Origin: Pseudomonas sp. FP1742
GTDB lineage: Bacteria > Pseudomonadota > Gammaproteobacteria > Pseudomonadales > Pseudomonadaceae
Direction of reading: 5' to 3'
DNA: 64,000 bases
NCBI RefSeq assembly: GCF_030687145.1
Contig: NZ_CP117460.1
Coordinates: 4,960,001-5,024,000 of the forward strand
In this document: piece by piece, positions 18,132 through 28,804 of the stretch
Layout of the letters: every line of letters begins with the position of its first letter
Position numbering within the stretch: the first letter of the stretch is position 1
The notes under the pieces: model-generated
Told to the model about the DNA's origin: nothing
The model's database searches: none
What the model saw: the letters and a program-made list of their open reading frames with translations, nothing else
Translations under genes and position numbers: made by a program

Positions 18132-19064
18132 ATGCAGCATCGCCCGCCACGGAAGACGCCAACCCTTGGCCGCCTGCTGGCCGGGCTGTGCCTGGTGTTT
18201 ATCGGGCTGCTGTGCAGTCTGCCGGCCCGGGCCGCCGACATTCTGTTGACCGGCGCCGAGGACAGCCCCGGCGTGCAGTCTTTCGTTCAGGCCCTGAGCG
18301 AGTTGCGCCCCACCGACAGTGTGCGTTTCCAGCCAGTCGCCAGCCTGCCGGCGCCAGGCCAACTGCCTACGGGCACCCGCCTGATTCTGCTCGACCCGCA
18401 AAGCCTCGACTGGCGCCTGCAAGACGCCCGGGGCCCGGCAACGCTGGTGCTGCGCATCAGCCGCCTGCAAGCCCACCACCGCTTTGGCGATGTGTTCCCC
18501 CCGCACCTGAGCCTGCTCTGGAGCGATCCGCCGCTGGATCGACAATTGCATCTGATCCGACTCGTCCTGCCCGAGGCCCGACGGGTCGGCGTGCTTTTCG
18601 ACAGCCACAGCGAATTCCTGCTGAAGGAACTGCATCATGCCGCCCTGCCCCTGGGCCTTGAAGTAGTGACCGAGCGTTGGGACAACACCAACGACAGCCG
18701 CCCCTTGCAGACCCTGCTGAAAAACACTGATGTATTGCTGGGCCTGGATGATCCTGATCTGTACAACCCGAAAACCGTGAAAAACCTGCTGCTCAGCAGC
18801 TATGCACGGCAGTTGCCACTGATCGGTCCCAACGCCGCCTTCGTCAGGGCCGGCAGCCTCGCCAGCACCTACAGCGACCAGAGCGATTGGCTGAAGATTC
18901 TCGACGAACTGCTCGACCGCCCTTCCAGTACCTGGCCGCGCACACTTTATCCGCAGCATTTCAAGGTCTTGAGCAACCCGCAGGTGGCTCGTTCTTTAAG
19001 TATTGAACCGATGAATGAAGCCTATGTCGCAACACAGCTGGCCGAAGGAGAACGCCGCCCATGA
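18132..19064 (+). CDS. Periplasmic ABC-type substrate-binding-like protein
   Basis: This 310-residue protein has a signal peptide ([20 protein letters not shown], cleaved before ADILLTG). The mature part resembles the ABC_sub_bind family: a two-lobe fold with [16 protein letters not shown] and [19 protein letters not shown], then [16 protein letters not shown]. No permease or ATPase gene is linked. Instead it overlaps the hybrid kinase start by 4 bp (ATGA), so it probably presents a ligand to that sensor rather than to a transporter. This role is inference. Confidence 0.87.
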   Translation: MQHRPPRKTPTLGRLLAGLCLVFIGLLCSLPARAADILLTGAEDSPGVQSFVQALSELRPTDSVRFQPVASLPAPGQLPTGTRLILLDPQSLDWRLQDARGPATLVLRISRLQAHHRFGDVFPPHLSLLWSDPPLDRQLHLIRLVLPEARRVGVLFDSHSEFLLKELHHAALPLGLEVVTERWDNTNDSRPLQTLLKNTDVLLGLDDPDLYNPKTVKNLLLSSYARQLPLIGPNAAFVRAGSLASTYSDQSDWLKILDELLDRPSSTWPRTLYPQHFKVLSNPQVARSLSIEPMNEAYVATQLAEGERRP

Positions 19065-20962
19065 CCTTCCGTCGCGGTTGGGACATCAATACCCGCACCC
19101 AGATCATCAGCCTCGGCCCGGCACTGCTGCTGACGTTGCTGCTGATCAGTTTCTTTACCTTCGTGCGAATTCAGGACTTGCGCCAGGAACTCAACCACAC
19201 CGGTCAACTGATCGCCAACCAGCTGGCGCCGGCCACCGAATACGGGGTGATCTCGGGCAACAACGACGTGCTCGAAAGTTTGCTCAAGGCCACCCTGGCC
19301 ACGCCCAATGTGCGTTTTCTGGAGGTTCAGGACAGCACCAACCGGATTCTGGTGTACGTCGAACAACCATCGGAATCCCACCACCGCTCGCACCAGGTCG
19401 AAGTATTCCAGGCACCGGTGCGGCTGCAACGCATCGCGCTCAACAATGACTTCTTCCAGAACAGCCGCACCGCCCCCACGAAGCCGGGCGAGGATTATCT
19501 GGGCCGGGTGATCGTCGGCCTGTCCAATGACGCCTTCAACCAGCGCCAACAGGAAATCCTGTTCAAGGCCGGGATCCTGGCCCTTTTCGCCCTGCTGTTT
19601 ACCTTTCTGCTGGCCCGGCGCCTGGCCGGCAGCCTGTCGCAACCGATCCATGACATCGGCAATGCGGTGAAGGCGATCCAGAAAGGCGACTACAAAACGC
19701 CCCTGCCGATTGTCGACGACACCGAACTGGGCGCCCTGTCGCAACACATCAACAACCTTGCCCAGGGCCTTGAACAAGCCAGCCGCGAGCAGCATCAGGC
19801 CATGGCGCAATTGATCCAGACCCGGGAGGAAGCGGAAAAGGCCAACAACGCCAAATCCGACTTTCTGGCGATGATGAGCCATGAACTGCGCACCCCGATG
19901 AATGGCGTGCTGGGCATGCTGCAATTGCTGGAAACCACCGAGATGACCGAGGAGCAGATCGAGTACGCGGCGCTGGCCTCCGAATCCACCGAACACCTGC
20001 TCAAAGTGATCAATGACATTCTCGATTTCTCGCGCATCGAGCGTTCGGAACTGGAGCTGGAGCACATTGCGTTCAACCTTGCGGACCTGATCGGCAGCTG
20101 CGCCCAATCATTCCAGCACAGCGCGGTGCAACGCGGGCTCGATCTGCAACTGCACATCCCCGAGGACATGCGTGCGCTGCAGGTGCAGGGTGATCCGACG
20201 CGGATCCGGCAGATTCTGGTCAACCTCGTGGGCAACGCACTGAAGTTCACCGAACGGGGCCGCGTCACCATCGAAGCGCAGTGGCAGTCGCTGGACCATG
20301 AATTGCTGTGGTTCACCTGCACTGTGCGTGACAGCGGGATCGGTATCCCGGCCGAAAGCCTGGAGTTGATGTTCAACGCGTTCCAGCAGGCTGACAGTTC
20401 TATTTCAAGACGTTACGGCGGCACCGGATTAGGGCTGCCGATTGCCCGCACCCTGGCTGAGCGGATGGGCGGCACCTTGCGCGCTCAGAGCGAAGAAGGC
20501 ACAGGCTCGGTGTTCACCCTGGAAATTCCTTTGGCCCTCTATAAGCAGCCATTGCCGACGCTGATGCCACGAGTCCATACCGGCAATGACGATGGCGAAG
20601 GTCGTAATGTGCTGTTGGTGGAAGACAATCCGGTCAACCGCACCGTGGTCGAAGCAATGTTGCGCAGTCTGGGCTTTACTGTCAGCGTCGTTACAGATGG
20701 TGCACAAGCGGTGCGCAGCGCCGAGAGCCTGAATTTCGCTGCGATTCTGATGGACTGCCGACTGCCGGTGATCGACGGCTACGAGGCCACCCGTCAGATT
20801 CGCCAACTGCCCGGCTGCGCTGACGTGCCGATCATTGCCCTGACGGCCAATGCCTTGCAGGGCGACCGTGAAACCTGTTTGTCCGCGGGAATGAACGATT
20901 ACCTGGCCAAGCCCTTTAAACGCACTGATCTGCAGCAAATTCTGCAGCGATGGGTGCAGTAG
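19061..20962 (+). CDS. Hybrid sensor histidine kinase/response regulator
   Basis: This 633-residue inner-membrane protein has: helix at about 17-40, a periplasmic domain of about 125 residues, helix near 168-188, HAMP (about 190-245), HisKA with His274 ([17 protein letters not shown]), HATPase ([27 protein letters not shown]) and a C-terminal receiver with phospho-acceptor Asp565 ([19 protein letters not shown]). There is no HPt domain, so phosphate must leave through a separate HPt protein. It ends a three-gene operon with an outer-membrane receptor and a periplasmic binding protein, which suggests a relay from ligand uptake to gene control. Confidence 0.94.
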   Translation: MTFRRGWDINTRTQIISLGPALLLTLLLISFFTFVRIQDLRQELNHTGQLIANQLAPATEYGVISGNNDVLESLLKATLATPNVRFLEVQDSTNRILVYVEQPSESHHRSHQVEVFQAPVRLQRIALNNDFFQNSRTAPTKPGEDYLGRVIVGLSNDAFNQRQQEILFKAGILALFALLFTFLLARRLAGSLSQPIHDIGNAVKAIQKGDYKTPLPIVDDTELGALSQHINNLAQGLEQASREQHQAMAQLIQTREEAEKANNAKSDFLAMMSHELRTPMNGVLGMLQLLETTEMTEEQIEYAALASESTEHLLKVINDILDFSRIERSELELEHIAFNLADLIGSCAQSFQHSAVQRGLDLQLHIPEDMRALQVQGDPTRIRQILVNLVGNALKFTERGRVTIEAQWQSLDHELLWFTCTVRDSGIGIPAESLELMFNAFQQADSSISRRYGGTGLGLPIARTLAERMGGTLRAQSEEGTGSVFTLEIPLALYKQPLPTLMPRVHTGNDDGEGRNVLLVEDNPVNRTVVEAMLRSLGFTVSVVTDGAQAVRSAESLNFAAILMDCRLPVIDGYEATRQIRQLPGCADVPIIALTANALQGDRETCLSAGMNDYLAKPFKRTDLQQILQRWVQ

Positions 20963-21060
20963 TGCAGGCCTTTCGGCTATCTGCGACTGGCGTGAACGAC
21001 GAAAGTGCGGCAGTCTTAGGCACCCGAACAGGCCCGAAAAGGGGCTTGAATAATAATTTC

Positions 21061-21078
21061 AGTGCACAAGTGTACATT
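21061..21078. promoter_or_regulatory. Imperfect palindrome upstream of fabA (DesT/FabR-like site)
   Basis: AGTGCACAAGTGTACATT reads as an imperfect 18-bp palindrome (A-TG-ACA..TGT-CA-T symmetric) 133 bp before fabA. TetR-type DesT in P. aeruginosa controls unsaturated fatty-acid genes, including fabAB, through a palindrome of this general form; whether this is such a site needs testing. Confidence 0.45.
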
Positions 21079-21210
21079 CATGTCCTTGGTGCTGTGACTT
21101 TCACTACAACGCAATAGTCTATGAGTAGGCTGCTGACTCGAGGCATGAACGCTTCGATCGGCCGGGAAGATTCGCCCCCACCCTGCCGCATGGACTATTG
21201 AGGAGCTCGC

Positions 21211-21726
21211 ATGACCAAACAAAACGCCTTTACCCGGGAAGACCTGCTGCGCTGCAGTCGTGGTGAGCTGTTCGGCCCGGGTAACGCGCAACTGCCCGCC
21301 CCGAACATGCTGATGGTCGATCGCATCACCCTGATCTCCGAAGAGGGTGGCAAGTACGGCAAAGGTGAATTGGTCGCCGAGCTGGATATCACTCCAGACC
21401 TGTGGTTCTTCGCCTGCCACTTCGAAGGTGATCCGGTGATGCCGGGCTGCCTGGGCCTCGATGCCATGTGGCAACTGGTCGGTTTCTTCCTCGGCTGGCA
21501 AGGTCTGCCGGGCCGTGGTCGCGCCCTGGGTTCGGGCGAAGTAAAATTCTTTGGCCAGGTACTGCCGACCGCCAAGAAAGTCACCTATAACATCCATATC
21601 AAACGCGTCCTCAAAGGCAAGCTGAACATGGCCATCGCCGATGGTTCCGTGACTGTCGACGGCCGCGAAATCTATACCGCCGAAGGCCTTCGGGTCGGCG
21701 TTTTCACCTCCACTGACAACTTCTAA
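21211..21726 (+). CDS. fabA: 3-hydroxydecanoyl-ACP dehydratase/isomerase
   Basis: FabA dehydrates 3-hydroxydecanoyl-ACP and isomerises the trans-2 product to cis-3-decenoyl-ACP, the branch point to unsaturated fatty acids. The 171-residue product has the standard length, with active-site His70 ([13 protein letters not shown]) and Asp84 (LGLDAMW). The start codon follows a strong GAGGAG site. fabB begins 11 bp after its stop, forming the classical fabAB operon. Confidence 0.97.
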   Translation: MTKQNAFTREDLLRCSRGELFGPGNAQLPAPNMLMVDRITLISEEGGKYGKGELVAELDITPDLWFFACHFEGDPVMPGCLGLDAMWQLVGFFLGWQGLPGRGRALGSGEVKFFGQVLPTAKKVTYNIHIKRVLKGKLNMAIADGSVTVDGREIYTAEGLRVGVFTSTDNF

Positions 21727-21737
21727 GGGTTATCCGC

Positions 21738-22958
21738 ATGCGCCGCGTCGTTATCACTGGTCTGGGCATCGTTTCGTGCCTGGGCAATGACAAAGAGACC
21801 GTCTCCGCTAACCTGCGTGCAAGCCGCCCTGGCATCCGGTTCAACCCGGAATATGCTGAAATGGGTCTGCGTAGCCAGGTTTCCGGCTCCATTGACCTCC
21901 CCCTCGAAGAGCTGATCGATCGCAAGATCTATCGCTTCGTCGGCCACGCGGCGGCTTACGCCTACCTGGCCATGAAAGATGCCATCGCAGACTCCGGTCT
22001 GACCGAAGAGCAAGTCTCCAACCCGCGTACCGGCCTGATCGCCGGTTCCGGTGGCGCCTCCACGCTGAACCAGATGGAAGCGCTGGACATCCTGCGCGAG
22101 AAAGGCGTCAAGCGCGTCGGCCCATACCGTGTAACGCGGACCATGAGCAGCACCGTTTCCGCCTGTCTGGCCACGCCGTTCAAGATCAAGGGCCTGAACT
22201 ACTCCATCGCTTCCGCTTGTGCCACCAGTGCTCACTGCATCGGCAACGCCATGGAACAGATCCAGATGGGCAAGCAGGACGTCGTCTTCGCCGGTGGCGG
22301 TGAAGAAGAACACTGGAGCCAGTCGTTCCTGTTCGACGCCATGGGCGCACTGTCCAGCCAGTACAACGAAACCCCGGAAAAAGCTTCCCGTGCCTACGAC
22401 GCCAAGCGTGACGGTTTCGTCATCGCCGGCGGTGGCGGCATGGTCGTGGTCGAAGAGCTGGAACACGCTCTGGCCCGCGGCGCGAAGATCTACGCGGAAA
22501 TCGTTGGCTACGGCGCGACCTCCGACGGCTACGACATGGTCGCTCCTAGCGGCGAAGGCGCCATCCGCTGCATGCAGATGGCCATGTCCACCGTCGATAC
22601 ACCGATCGACTACCTGAACACCCACGGCACCTCGACTCCGGTCGGCGACGTCATGGAAATGAAAGGTGTGCGTGAAGTGTTCGGCGACAAGGCACCGGCC
22701 ATCAGCTCCACCAAGAGCCTGTCGGGTCACTCCCTGGGCGCCGCCGGCGTTCACGAAGCGATCTACTGCATGCTGATGATGGAAGGCAACTTCATGGCGG
22801 GTTCCGCCAACATCGACGAGCTGGACCCGGAAGTGGCAGACATGCCAATCCTGACCAAGACTCGCGAAGACGCCACCATCAATACCGTGATGAGCAACAG
22901 CTTCGGCTTCGGCGGCACCAACGCCACGCTGGTACTGAAGCGCTGGCAGGGTAAGTAA
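21738..22958 (+). CDS. fabB: 3-oxoacyl-ACP synthase I
   Basis: FabB elongates acyl-ACPs by condensation with malonyl-ACP and is required to extend the cis-3-decenoyl intermediate made by FabA. The 406-residue product has the thiolase fold with nucleophile Cys161 ([12 protein letters not shown]) and two catalytic histidines, in [10 protein letters not shown] and [12 protein letters not shown]. The C-terminal [15 protein letters not shown] is conserved. A strong intrinsic terminator follows at 22983. Confidence 0.97.
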   Translation: MRRVVITGLGIVSCLGNDKETVSANLRASRPGIRFNPEYAEMGLRSQVSGSIDLPLEELIDRKIYRFVGHAAAYAYLAMKDAIADSGLTEEQVSNPRTGLIAGSGGASTLNQMEALDILREKGVKRVGPYRVTRTMSSTVSACLATPFKIKGLNYSIASACATSAHCIGNAMEQIQMGKQDVVFAGGGEEEHWSQSFLFDAMGALSSQYNETPEKASRAYDAKRDGFVIAGGGGMVVVEELEHALARGAKIYAEIVGYGATSDGYDMVAPSGEGAIRCMQMAMSTVDTPIDYLNTHGTSTPVGDVMEMKGVREVFGDKAPAISSTKSLSGHSLGAAGVHEAIYCMLMMEGNFMAGSANIDELDPEVADMPILTKTREDATINTVMSNSFGFGGTNATLVLKRWQGK

Positions 22959-22982
22959 TACCCCGCAACTGTGCTGCACATG

Positions 22983-23015
22983 AAAACGCCCCGACTGGTT
23001 CGGGGCGTTTTTTTT
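22983..23015 (+). terminator. Rho-independent terminator of fabAB
   Basis: A stem AAAACGCCCCGA with loop CTGG and matching TTCGGGGCGTTTT is followed by a run of T, 25 bp after the fabB stop. Confidence 0.93.
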
Positions 23016-23279
23016 GCGCTTGAAATAAGTACTTCGGCAAGACACAAAATCTGTGGGAGCTGCTCAATCCATCTGACTTCGTGGCTCACGAACATGAAGC
23101 TTTTGTCATGAAACTCAACGCCCTGCGACCGAATGTCGCGCGCTACACGGGCTGCAGCGCTTTTACAGAATTCGCAAAAGTCCATTACCGAATTCAGTCG
23201 TTTACTTAGCCAGCTAACCAAACTTATAACAAAGGCCTGCACACGCCTTGCTGCAGATAACAGAGATTGGAGCTAGCAG
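23016..23279. other. Intergenic region after fabB terminator
   Basis: This 264-bp region holds a half REP-like GTGGGAGCTGCTC remnant and, at its right end, the promoter and ribosome site of the small gene at 23280. No other feature is supported. Confidence 0.5.
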
Positions 23280-23468
23280 ATGACTGTAAAAGTAACTGAA
23301 CGCGACGATTCACATATGTCCCACGAAGGCATCGCCGCCGGTATCCGCATCTGGGATGTACATCAACAAGACCTGCTGGTCGGGATGTTCCATTCCGAGA
23401 CCGAAGCCCACCAATACAAGGCCGAACTGGAATCACTGGAGCAGCAACGCGAAGCGCGTTCTGCATAA
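23280..23468 (+). CDS. Small conserved hypothetical protein (62 aa)
   Basis: A 62-residue acidic protein starts at an ATG with GGAG 8-9 bp before it and ends 13 bp before a perfect terminator, which makes it a convincing monocistronic gene. It contains SHEGIAAGIRIWDVHQQDLLVGMFHSE and a helical C-terminus rich in Glu and Gln. I do not recognise a named family; a small regulator or adaptor is possible. Confidence 0.75.
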   Translation: MTVKVTERDDSHMSHEGIAAGIRIWDVHQQDLLVGMFHSETEAHQYKAELESLEQQREARSA

Positions 23469-23481
23469 CCACCGCATTGAA

Positions 23482-23516
23482 AACGACAAACCCCGCCATG
23501 AGCGGGGTTTGTCGTT
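23482..23516. terminator. Bidirectional terminator
   Basis: A perfect 15-bp stem (AACGACAAACCCCGC with its complement, loop CATGA) sits between the small gene and the converging DUF2058 gene. Confidence 0.9.
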
Positions 23517-23534
23517 GTGGCAGCCGCTAACGGC

Positions 23535-24077
23535 TTACCACATCAGATCGTCAGGGATCTGATAGGCCGCGTACGGATCGTCTTCGGTGCTGACTTCTTC
23601 TGTCTTCACATTCAGCTGCACGATGCGCTGTGGATCGCGCTCCTGGATCTTCAGGGCCGCTTCACGGGGGATCACTTCGTAACCGCCGGCGTGATGCACG
23701 ATCGCCAGGGAACCGCTGCTGAGCTTGTTGCGCATCAGCGTGTTGACGGAGATGCGCTTGACCTTCTTGTCGTCGACGAAGTTGTAGTAGTCCTCGGTGT
23801 TCAGCTTGGGCAGGCGCGAGACTTCGATCAATTGCTTGACCTGGGCGGCGCGGGCCTTCTGCTCGGCCTTCTCCTGTTGCTGACGGTTCAACTCCTGGTC
23901 GCGCTTGACCTTCTCGGCCATGGCTTCCTGAGCCGCACGCTGCTGGGAGTCATCGAGCTCGATCTGGCCTTTGTGGGCCAGGCGCTGTTGTTTCTGTTTT
24001 TCTTTGCCGACCTGTTTGGCCTGCTTTTGGTTGACCAGCCCTGCTTTGAGCAACTGGTCGCGAAGGGAAAGGCTCAT
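23535..24077 (-). CDS. DUF2058 family protein (YaiL-like)
   Basis: This 180-residue cytosolic protein has a highly charged N-terminal half (about 15-85) rich in Lys, Gln and Glu that should form a long helix or coiled coil, for example KQVGKEKQKQQRLAHKGQ. A conserved C-terminal domain carries EDYYNFVDDKKVKRISV and GSLAIVHHAGGYEVIP. The arrangement matches the DUF2058/YaiL family, nucleic-acid- or ribosome-associated in appearance but without a proven role. Confidence 0.88.
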   Translation of the reverse strand: MSLSLRDQLLKAGLVNQKQAKQVGKEKQKQQRLAHKGQIELDDSQQRAAQEAMAEKVKRDQELNRQQQEKAEQKARAAQVKQLIEVSRLPKLNTEDYYNFVDDKKVKRISVNTLMRNKLSSGSLAIVHHAGGYEVIPREAALKIQERDPQRIVQLNVKTEEVSTEDDPYAAYQIPDDLMW

Positions 24078-24102
24078 GGTGCTTACTCACTTAGGCAACA
24101 GC

Positions 24103-24936
24103 TCAGCCGCAGCTGGGCAAATTCTTTTCCTGACGTTTGGCTTCGCCCCACAAGGCGTCCAACTCTTCGAGGGTGCAATCTTCTATGGGACGGCGGGTGT
24201 CGCGCAATGCCTGTTCGATAAATCGGAAGCGTCTTTCAAACTTTGTGTTCGCGCCACGCAGTGCGGTTTCCGGATCGACCTTGAGGTGTCGCGCCAGATT
24301 GACCACGGAAAACAGCAGATCCCCCACTTCACTGGCAATCGCTGCCGGGTCATTGTCGGCCATGGCTTCGAGCACTTCATCGAGCTCTTCGCGAACCTTG
24401 TCCAGCACCGGCAAGGCGTCGGGCCAGTCGAAACCAACCTGCCCTGCGCGCTTCTGCAATTTTGCCGAACGGGATAACGCCGGCAGCGCCGCGGGTACGT
24501 CATCGAGCAAGGACAACTGCTCCGGCGCCGAAGACTTCTCGGCGCGTTCTTCAGCCTTGATCTCTTCCCAGCGTTGCTTGACCTGCTCTTCATTCAAACG
24601 AGGGATATCCAGCGGCGCATACAGATCACCGGTGGGGAACACATGGGGATGACGGCGGATCAACTTGCGCGTGATGCTGTCGACCACGCCCGTGAACTCG
24701 AAGCGCCCTTCTTCCCGGGCCAGTTGGCTGTAATAAACCACCTGGAACAACAAGTCGCCCAATTCACCCTGCAAATGATCGAAGTCGCCGCGTTCGATGG
24801 CATCGGCGACTTCGTAGGCTTCTTCCAGAGTGTGCGGGACGATGGTGGCGTAGGTTTGCTTGATGTCCCACGGGCAACCGTATTGCGGGTCGCGCAGACG
24901 GCTCATCAGGTGGAGCAAGTCTTCAAGGCTGTACAT
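24103..24936 (-). CDS. mazG: Nucleoside triphosphate pyrophosphohydrolase MazG
   Basis: MazG hydrolyses nucleoside triphosphates to monophosphates and pyrophosphate, cleaning the pool and influencing ppGpp signalling. The 277-residue product has two MazG domains; the first shows CPWDIKQTYATIVPHTLEEAYEV and ELGDLLFQVVYYSQ, the second EELDEVLEAM and EVGDLLFSVVNLARH. The ATG at 24936 is used; an adjacent TTG would add one residue. It lies downstream of relA in the same direction, separated by a REP pair. Confidence 0.95.
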   Translation of the reverse strand: MYSLEDLLHLMSRLRDPQYGCPWDIKQTYATIVPHTLEEAYEVADAIERGDFDHLQGELGDLLFQVVYYSQLAREEGRFEFTGVVDSITRKLIRRHPHVFPTGDLYAPLDIPRLNEEQVKQRWEEIKAEERAEKSSAPEQLSLLDDVPAALPALSRSAKLQKRAGQVGFDWPDALPVLDKVREELDEVLEAMADNDPAAIASEVGDLLFSVVNLARHLKVDPETALRGANTKFERRFRFIEQALRDTRRPIEDCTLEELDALWGEAKRQEKNLPSCG

Positions 24937-24960
24937 CAATCACTCTCACTGCAAAACCCT

Positions 24961-25050
24961 TGTGGGAGTGGGCTCGCTCGCGAAAGCGGTGTGTCAGACA
25001 ACATTGATGTCGACTGACACTCCCTCTTCGCGAGCCGGCCCGCTCCCACA
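24961..25050. repeat. REP pair, diverged copy
   Basis: The inverted units GTGGGAGTGGGCTCGCTCGCG and CGCGAGCCGGCCCGCTCCCA flank a spacer between relA and mazG. Both arms differ from the consensus inside the IS110 target sequence, so this copy is probably a poor target. Confidence 0.88.
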
Positions 25051-25080
25051 GTGGATCGGTGCCAGACATGAACGTCATTA

Positions 25081-27324
25081 TCACGGCGTGCGGTTACGGC
25101 GGGTTTCAATGATGTTCGGCAACTGGGAAATCCGCCCCAGCAACCGTCCCAATGCATCCAGCCCCGGAATCTCGATGGTCAGGGACATCAACGCCGTGTT
25201 GTCCTCTTTGTTCGAGCGGGTGTTGACCGCCAGCACGTTGATCCGCTCGTTGAGCAGCACCTGCGACACGTCACGCAGCAGACCGGAACGGTCGTAGGCG
25301 CGAATGATGATGTCCACCGGGTAGGTGAGCACCGGCACCGGCCCCCAGCTGACCTGGATGATCCGCTCCGGCTCGCGTCCGGCCAGTTGCAGCACCGAGG
25401 CGCAGTCCTGACGGTGAATGCTCACCCCACGACCCTGAGTGATGTAACCGACGATGGCGTCCCCCGGCAACGGCTGGCAGCAGCCGGCCATCTGGGTCAT
25501 CAGGTTGCCGACACCCTGGATCTGGATATCGCCACGCTTGCCAGGCTTGTAGCCGGTAGCTTTGCGCGGGATCAGCTCCAGCTGTTCGTTGCCGCGTTCC
25601 GGCTCGACCAGTTGCTGCGCCAGGTTCACCAGTTGGGCCAGACGCAAATCGCCTGCACCCAAGGCAGCGAACATGTCCTCGGCGGTTTTCATGTTGGCCT
25701 TTTCGGCCAGCTTGTCGAAATCCACCTGCGGCAGGCCGAGGCGATTGAGTTCGCGCTCGAGCAAGGTTTTACCGGCCGCGACGTTCTGATCGCGGGCCTG
25801 CAATTTGAACCAGTGAACGATCTTCGCCCGTGCCCGCGAAGTGGTGACATAACCCAGGTTCGGGTTCAGCCAGTCGCGGCTCGGGGTGCCATGCTTGCTG
25901 GTGATGATCTCGACCTGTTCACCGGTTTGCAGGCTGTAGTTGAGCGGCACGATGCGCCCGTTGATCTTGGCGCCACGGCAGTTGTGACCGATTTCGGTGT
26001 GCACGCGGTAGGCGAAGTCCAGCGGTGTCGCGCCTTTCGGCAAGTCGATCGCGTGACCGTCCGGGGTAAAGATGTAGACCCGGTCCGGTTCGATATCGAC
26101 CCGCAGCTGTTCGGCAAGGCCGCCAATGTCGCCCAGCTCTTCGTGCCACTCCAGGACCTGACGCAGCCAGGAGATCTTCTCTTCGTAGTGGTTCGAGCCA
26201 GACTTGACGTCGGTGCCCTTGTAGCGCCAGTGCGCGCAAACACCCAGCTCGGCTTCTTCATGCATGGCGTGGGTGCGGATCTGCACTTCCAGCACCTTGC
26301 CCTCGGGGCCGATCACCGCAGTGTGCAGCGAGCGGTAGCCGTTCTCTTTCGGGTTGGCGATGTAGTCGTCGAACTCTTTCGGGATGTGCCGCCACAAGGT
26401 GTGGACGATGCCGAGCGCGGTGTAGCAGTCGCGCATTTCCGGCACCAGCACACGAACGGCGCGCACGTCGTAGATCTGGCTGAACTCCAGACCCTTGCGC
26501 TGCATTTTGCGCCAGATCGAATAGATGTGTTTGGCCCGGCCGCTGATATCGGCCTCGACGCCGGTGGCCTGCAACTCGTTCTTGAGTTGGGTCATCACGT
26601 CGGCAATGAAGCGCTCGCGATCCAGCCGCCGCTCGTGGAGCAACTTGGCGATCTGTTTGTACTGGTCGGGCTCCAGGTAACGGAAGGACAAGTCCTCCAG
26701 TTCCCACTTGATGTGACCGATGCCGAGGCGGTGCGCCAGTGGCGCGTAAATGTCGAAGACTTCACGGGCGACGCGGTTGCGTTTCTCGTCGTCGGCGGTT
26801 TTCACCGCGCGGATCGCGCAGGTGCGTTCGGCCAGTTTGATCAGCGCGACGCGCACGTCGTCGACCATGGCCACGAGCATCTTGCGCAGGTTTTCGACCT
26901 GGCCCTGGGTGCCCATCACCATGGATTTACGCGGACTCAGGCTGTCGCTGATCGCCGCCATGCGTTGCACGCCGTCAATCAGTTTGGCGACCACCGGGCC
27001 GAAGCGCTGGCTGACCGCCGGCAACTGGATCTGGCCCTCGCGCACGCCGCGGTACAGGACTGCGGCGACCAACGAATCCTGATCGAGTTTGAGGTCGGCG
27101 AGAATCTCGGCGATCTCAAGGCCGGTGCGGAAACTCGAGGTCCCTTCGGACCACAGGTTTTTCGCCGCATTGGCTTGTTGTTCGGCCTCGCGAGCGAACT
27201 CGCAGGCTTCTTTCAAGGCTTCGCGATCCAGTGCCGCATCGACACTGACCGCATGATCGAGCCAAGCCTCGAGATTGATACTGCCGTCGGTGTTGATCGG
27301 CTGGTGTGCTCTCACCTGTACCAT
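25081..27324 (-). CDS. relA: GTP pyrophosphokinase (ppGpp synthetase I)
   Basis: RelA makes (p)ppGpp on starved ribosomes. The 747-residue protein has a degenerate N-terminal hydrolase domain that lacks the HD pair (region FDIYAPLAHRLGIG follows), the synthetase domain with EFDDYIANPKENGYRSLHT, a TGS domain (about 405-470, VYIFTPDGHAIDLPKGATPLD), a zinc-finger/helical region and a C-terminal ACT domain (SGLLRDVSQVLLNERINV). The absence of HD marks it as RelA rather than SpoT. rlmD and cysM lie just upstream in the same direction. Confidence 0.96.
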   Translation of the reverse strand: MVQVRAHQPINTDGSINLEAWLDHAVSVDAALDREALKEACEFAREAEQQANAAKNLWSEGTSSFRTGLEIAEILADLKLDQDSLVAAVLYRGVREGQIQLPAVSQRFGPVVAKLIDGVQRMAAISDSLSPRKSMVMGTQGQVENLRKMLVAMVDDVRVALIKLAERTCAIRAVKTADDEKRNRVAREVFDIYAPLAHRLGIGHIKWELEDLSFRYLEPDQYKQIAKLLHERRLDRERFIADVMTQLKNELQATGVEADISGRAKHIYSIWRKMQRKGLEFSQIYDVRAVRVLVPEMRDCYTALGIVHTLWRHIPKEFDDYIANPKENGYRSLHTAVIGPEGKVLEVQIRTHAMHEEAELGVCAHWRYKGTDVKSGSNHYEEKISWLRQVLEWHEELGDIGGLAEQLRVDIEPDRVYIFTPDGHAIDLPKGATPLDFAYRVHTEIGHNCRGAKINGRIVPLNYSLQTGEQVEIITSKHGTPSRDWLNPNLGYVTTSRARAKIVHWFKLQARDQNVAAGKTLLERELNRLGLPQVDFDKLAEKANMKTAEDMFAALGAGDLRLAQLVNLAQQLVEPERGNEQLELIPRKATGYKPGKRGDIQIQGVGNLMTQMAGCCQPLPGDAIVGYITQGRGVSIHRQDCASVLQLAGREPERIIQVSWGPVPVLTYPVDIIIRAYDRSGLLRDVSQVLLNERINVLAVNTRSNKEDNTALMSLTIEIPGLDALGRLLGRISQLPNIIETRRNRTP

Positions 27325-27451
27325 CTTGCTTTACCTTCCCTACGACGCAGATTCAATGCGTCAAATCGCTGACCTTCATTGCCTGTGTGCACTCGCGGGG
27401 CTATGACGAATGCGTTTTGCACAAGCGGTCAGTCGGACCAGACGAGCCATC

Positions 27452-28804
27452 CTAGCTCGCTTCAAATAACGCCATGGCCTCGACATGTGCCGTCTGAGGA
27501 AACATATCGAGAATCCCGGCACGTTTTAACCGGTAGCCCTGCTTGATCAATTCGACCGTGTCGCGCGCCAGGGTTGCAGGGTTGCACGACACATAAACCA
27601 ATCGTTCGGCACCCAGGGACGCAAGCTTGCGCACCACCTCGAAAGCACCGTCGCGAGGTGGGTCCAAGAGTACCGCACAAAAGCCTTCGCTGGCCCATTC
27701 GGCATCAGCCAGAGGCTGGGATAAATCGGCCTGAAAAAACTTCGCATTATGCAAATTGTTGCTAGCCGCGTTCGCGGCGGCCCGCTCGACCATGGCCTGC
27801 ACGCCTTCGACCGCCACCACTTCGCGAACGGTTCTGGCCAGCGGCAGGGCAAAGTTGCCCAGGCCACAGAACAGGTCCAGAACCCGCTCATCGGATTTCG
27901 GCGCCAACCATTCCAGTGCCTGAGCGACCATCGCTTCGTTGACCCCGGCGTTGACCTGGATGAAATCCCCCGGCCGATACGCCAGGTTCAGATCCCACTG
28001 CTCCAGGCGATAGCCCAGGGACTGATCGGCCTCGACCGGTTGCGGCTCGCCTTCGCCATGCAGCCACAACTGGGCTTCATGGAGCGCGCAGAACTCCTTG
28101 AGGAGGGTCATGTCGGCCTCGGACAACGGCGCCATGTGCCGCAGCAATACCGCCACTGACGAGCCGCTGAACAACTCCACATGGCCCAGCGCCTGAGGTT
28201 TGCTCAAGCGCCGGAGCATCTCCGGCAAGCGGGTCATGATCGGTTGCAAGGGCTGTACCAGCACCGGACATTCGTTGATGGCAACGATGTCCTGACTGCC
28301 GGCAGCACGGAAACCGACTTCGAGTTTTTTCGCTTTCATGTCCCAACGCACCGCCACTCGGGCACGACGCCGGTAGCCGAATTCCGGACCGCTCAACGGC
28401 GCTGCCCACTCATCAGGTTCGACACCGGCAACCCGCGACAATTGCTCGGCGAGCATGCGCTGTTTCAGGGCGAGCTGTTCGTTGTGCGACAGATGTTGCA
28501 CGCTGCAACCACCGCAGCGGCCAGCATGGGCGCACGGTGCCGGGCGGCGCAATTCACTGGCCTGGAACACCCGTTCGGTACGCGCCTCGACCACTTTGCC
28601 GTGGGCACCCAAGACCCGCGCCTCGACTTCTTCACCGGCCAATGCGCCGATGACGAACCAGGTGCGGCCTTCAAAAAACGCGATACCGCGACCGTCATTG
28701 GCCAGGCGCTCGATGGTCAAGCGCTGCTTTTTGCCGGTCGGGACTTGCGGGGCCTTGCTGCCGCCCGTGGGCTGGAAGCGCAGGCCTCTCTCTTGCTTGG
28801 CCAT
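27452..28804 (-). CDS. rlmD: 23S rRNA (uracil-1939-C5)-methyltransferase
   Basis: RlmD (RumA) places a C5-methyl group on U1939 of 23S rRNA using SAM. The 450-residue product has an N-terminal TRAM domain (about 20-85), a cysteine cluster for a [4Fe-4S] centre ([13 protein letters not shown]), the SAM pocket [16 protein letters not shown] and the catalytic Cys in [12 protein letters not shown]. Its start overlaps the last base of the cysM stop codon, so the two genes are coupled. Confidence 0.96.
   Translation of the reverse strand: MAKQERGLRFQPTGGSKAPQVPTGKKQRLTIERLANDGRGIAFFEGRTWFVIGALAGEEVEARVLGAHGKVVEARTERVFQASELRRPAPCAHAGRCGGCSVQHLSHNEQLALKQRMLAEQLSRVAGVEPDEWAAPLSGPEFGYRRRARVAVRWDMKAKKLEVGFRAAGSQDIVAINECPVLVQPLQPIMTRLPEMLRRLSKPQALGHVELFSGSSVAVLLRHMAPLSEADMTLLKEFCALHEAQLWLHGEGEPQPVEADQSLGYRLEQWDLNLAYRPGDFIQVNAGVNEAMVAQALEWLAPKSDERVLDLFCGLGNFALPLARTVREVVAVEGVQAMVERAAANAASNNLHNAKFFQADLSQPLADAEWASEGFCAVLLDPPRDGAFEVVRKLASLGAERLVYVSCNPATLARDTVELIKQGYRLKRAGILDMFPQTAHVEAMALFEAS

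Noticed and set aside
25387..27372. Long open frame opposite relA
   Set aside because: Same shadow effect; the frame exists because relA codons are GC-rich, and it lacks a ribosome site or family similarity.
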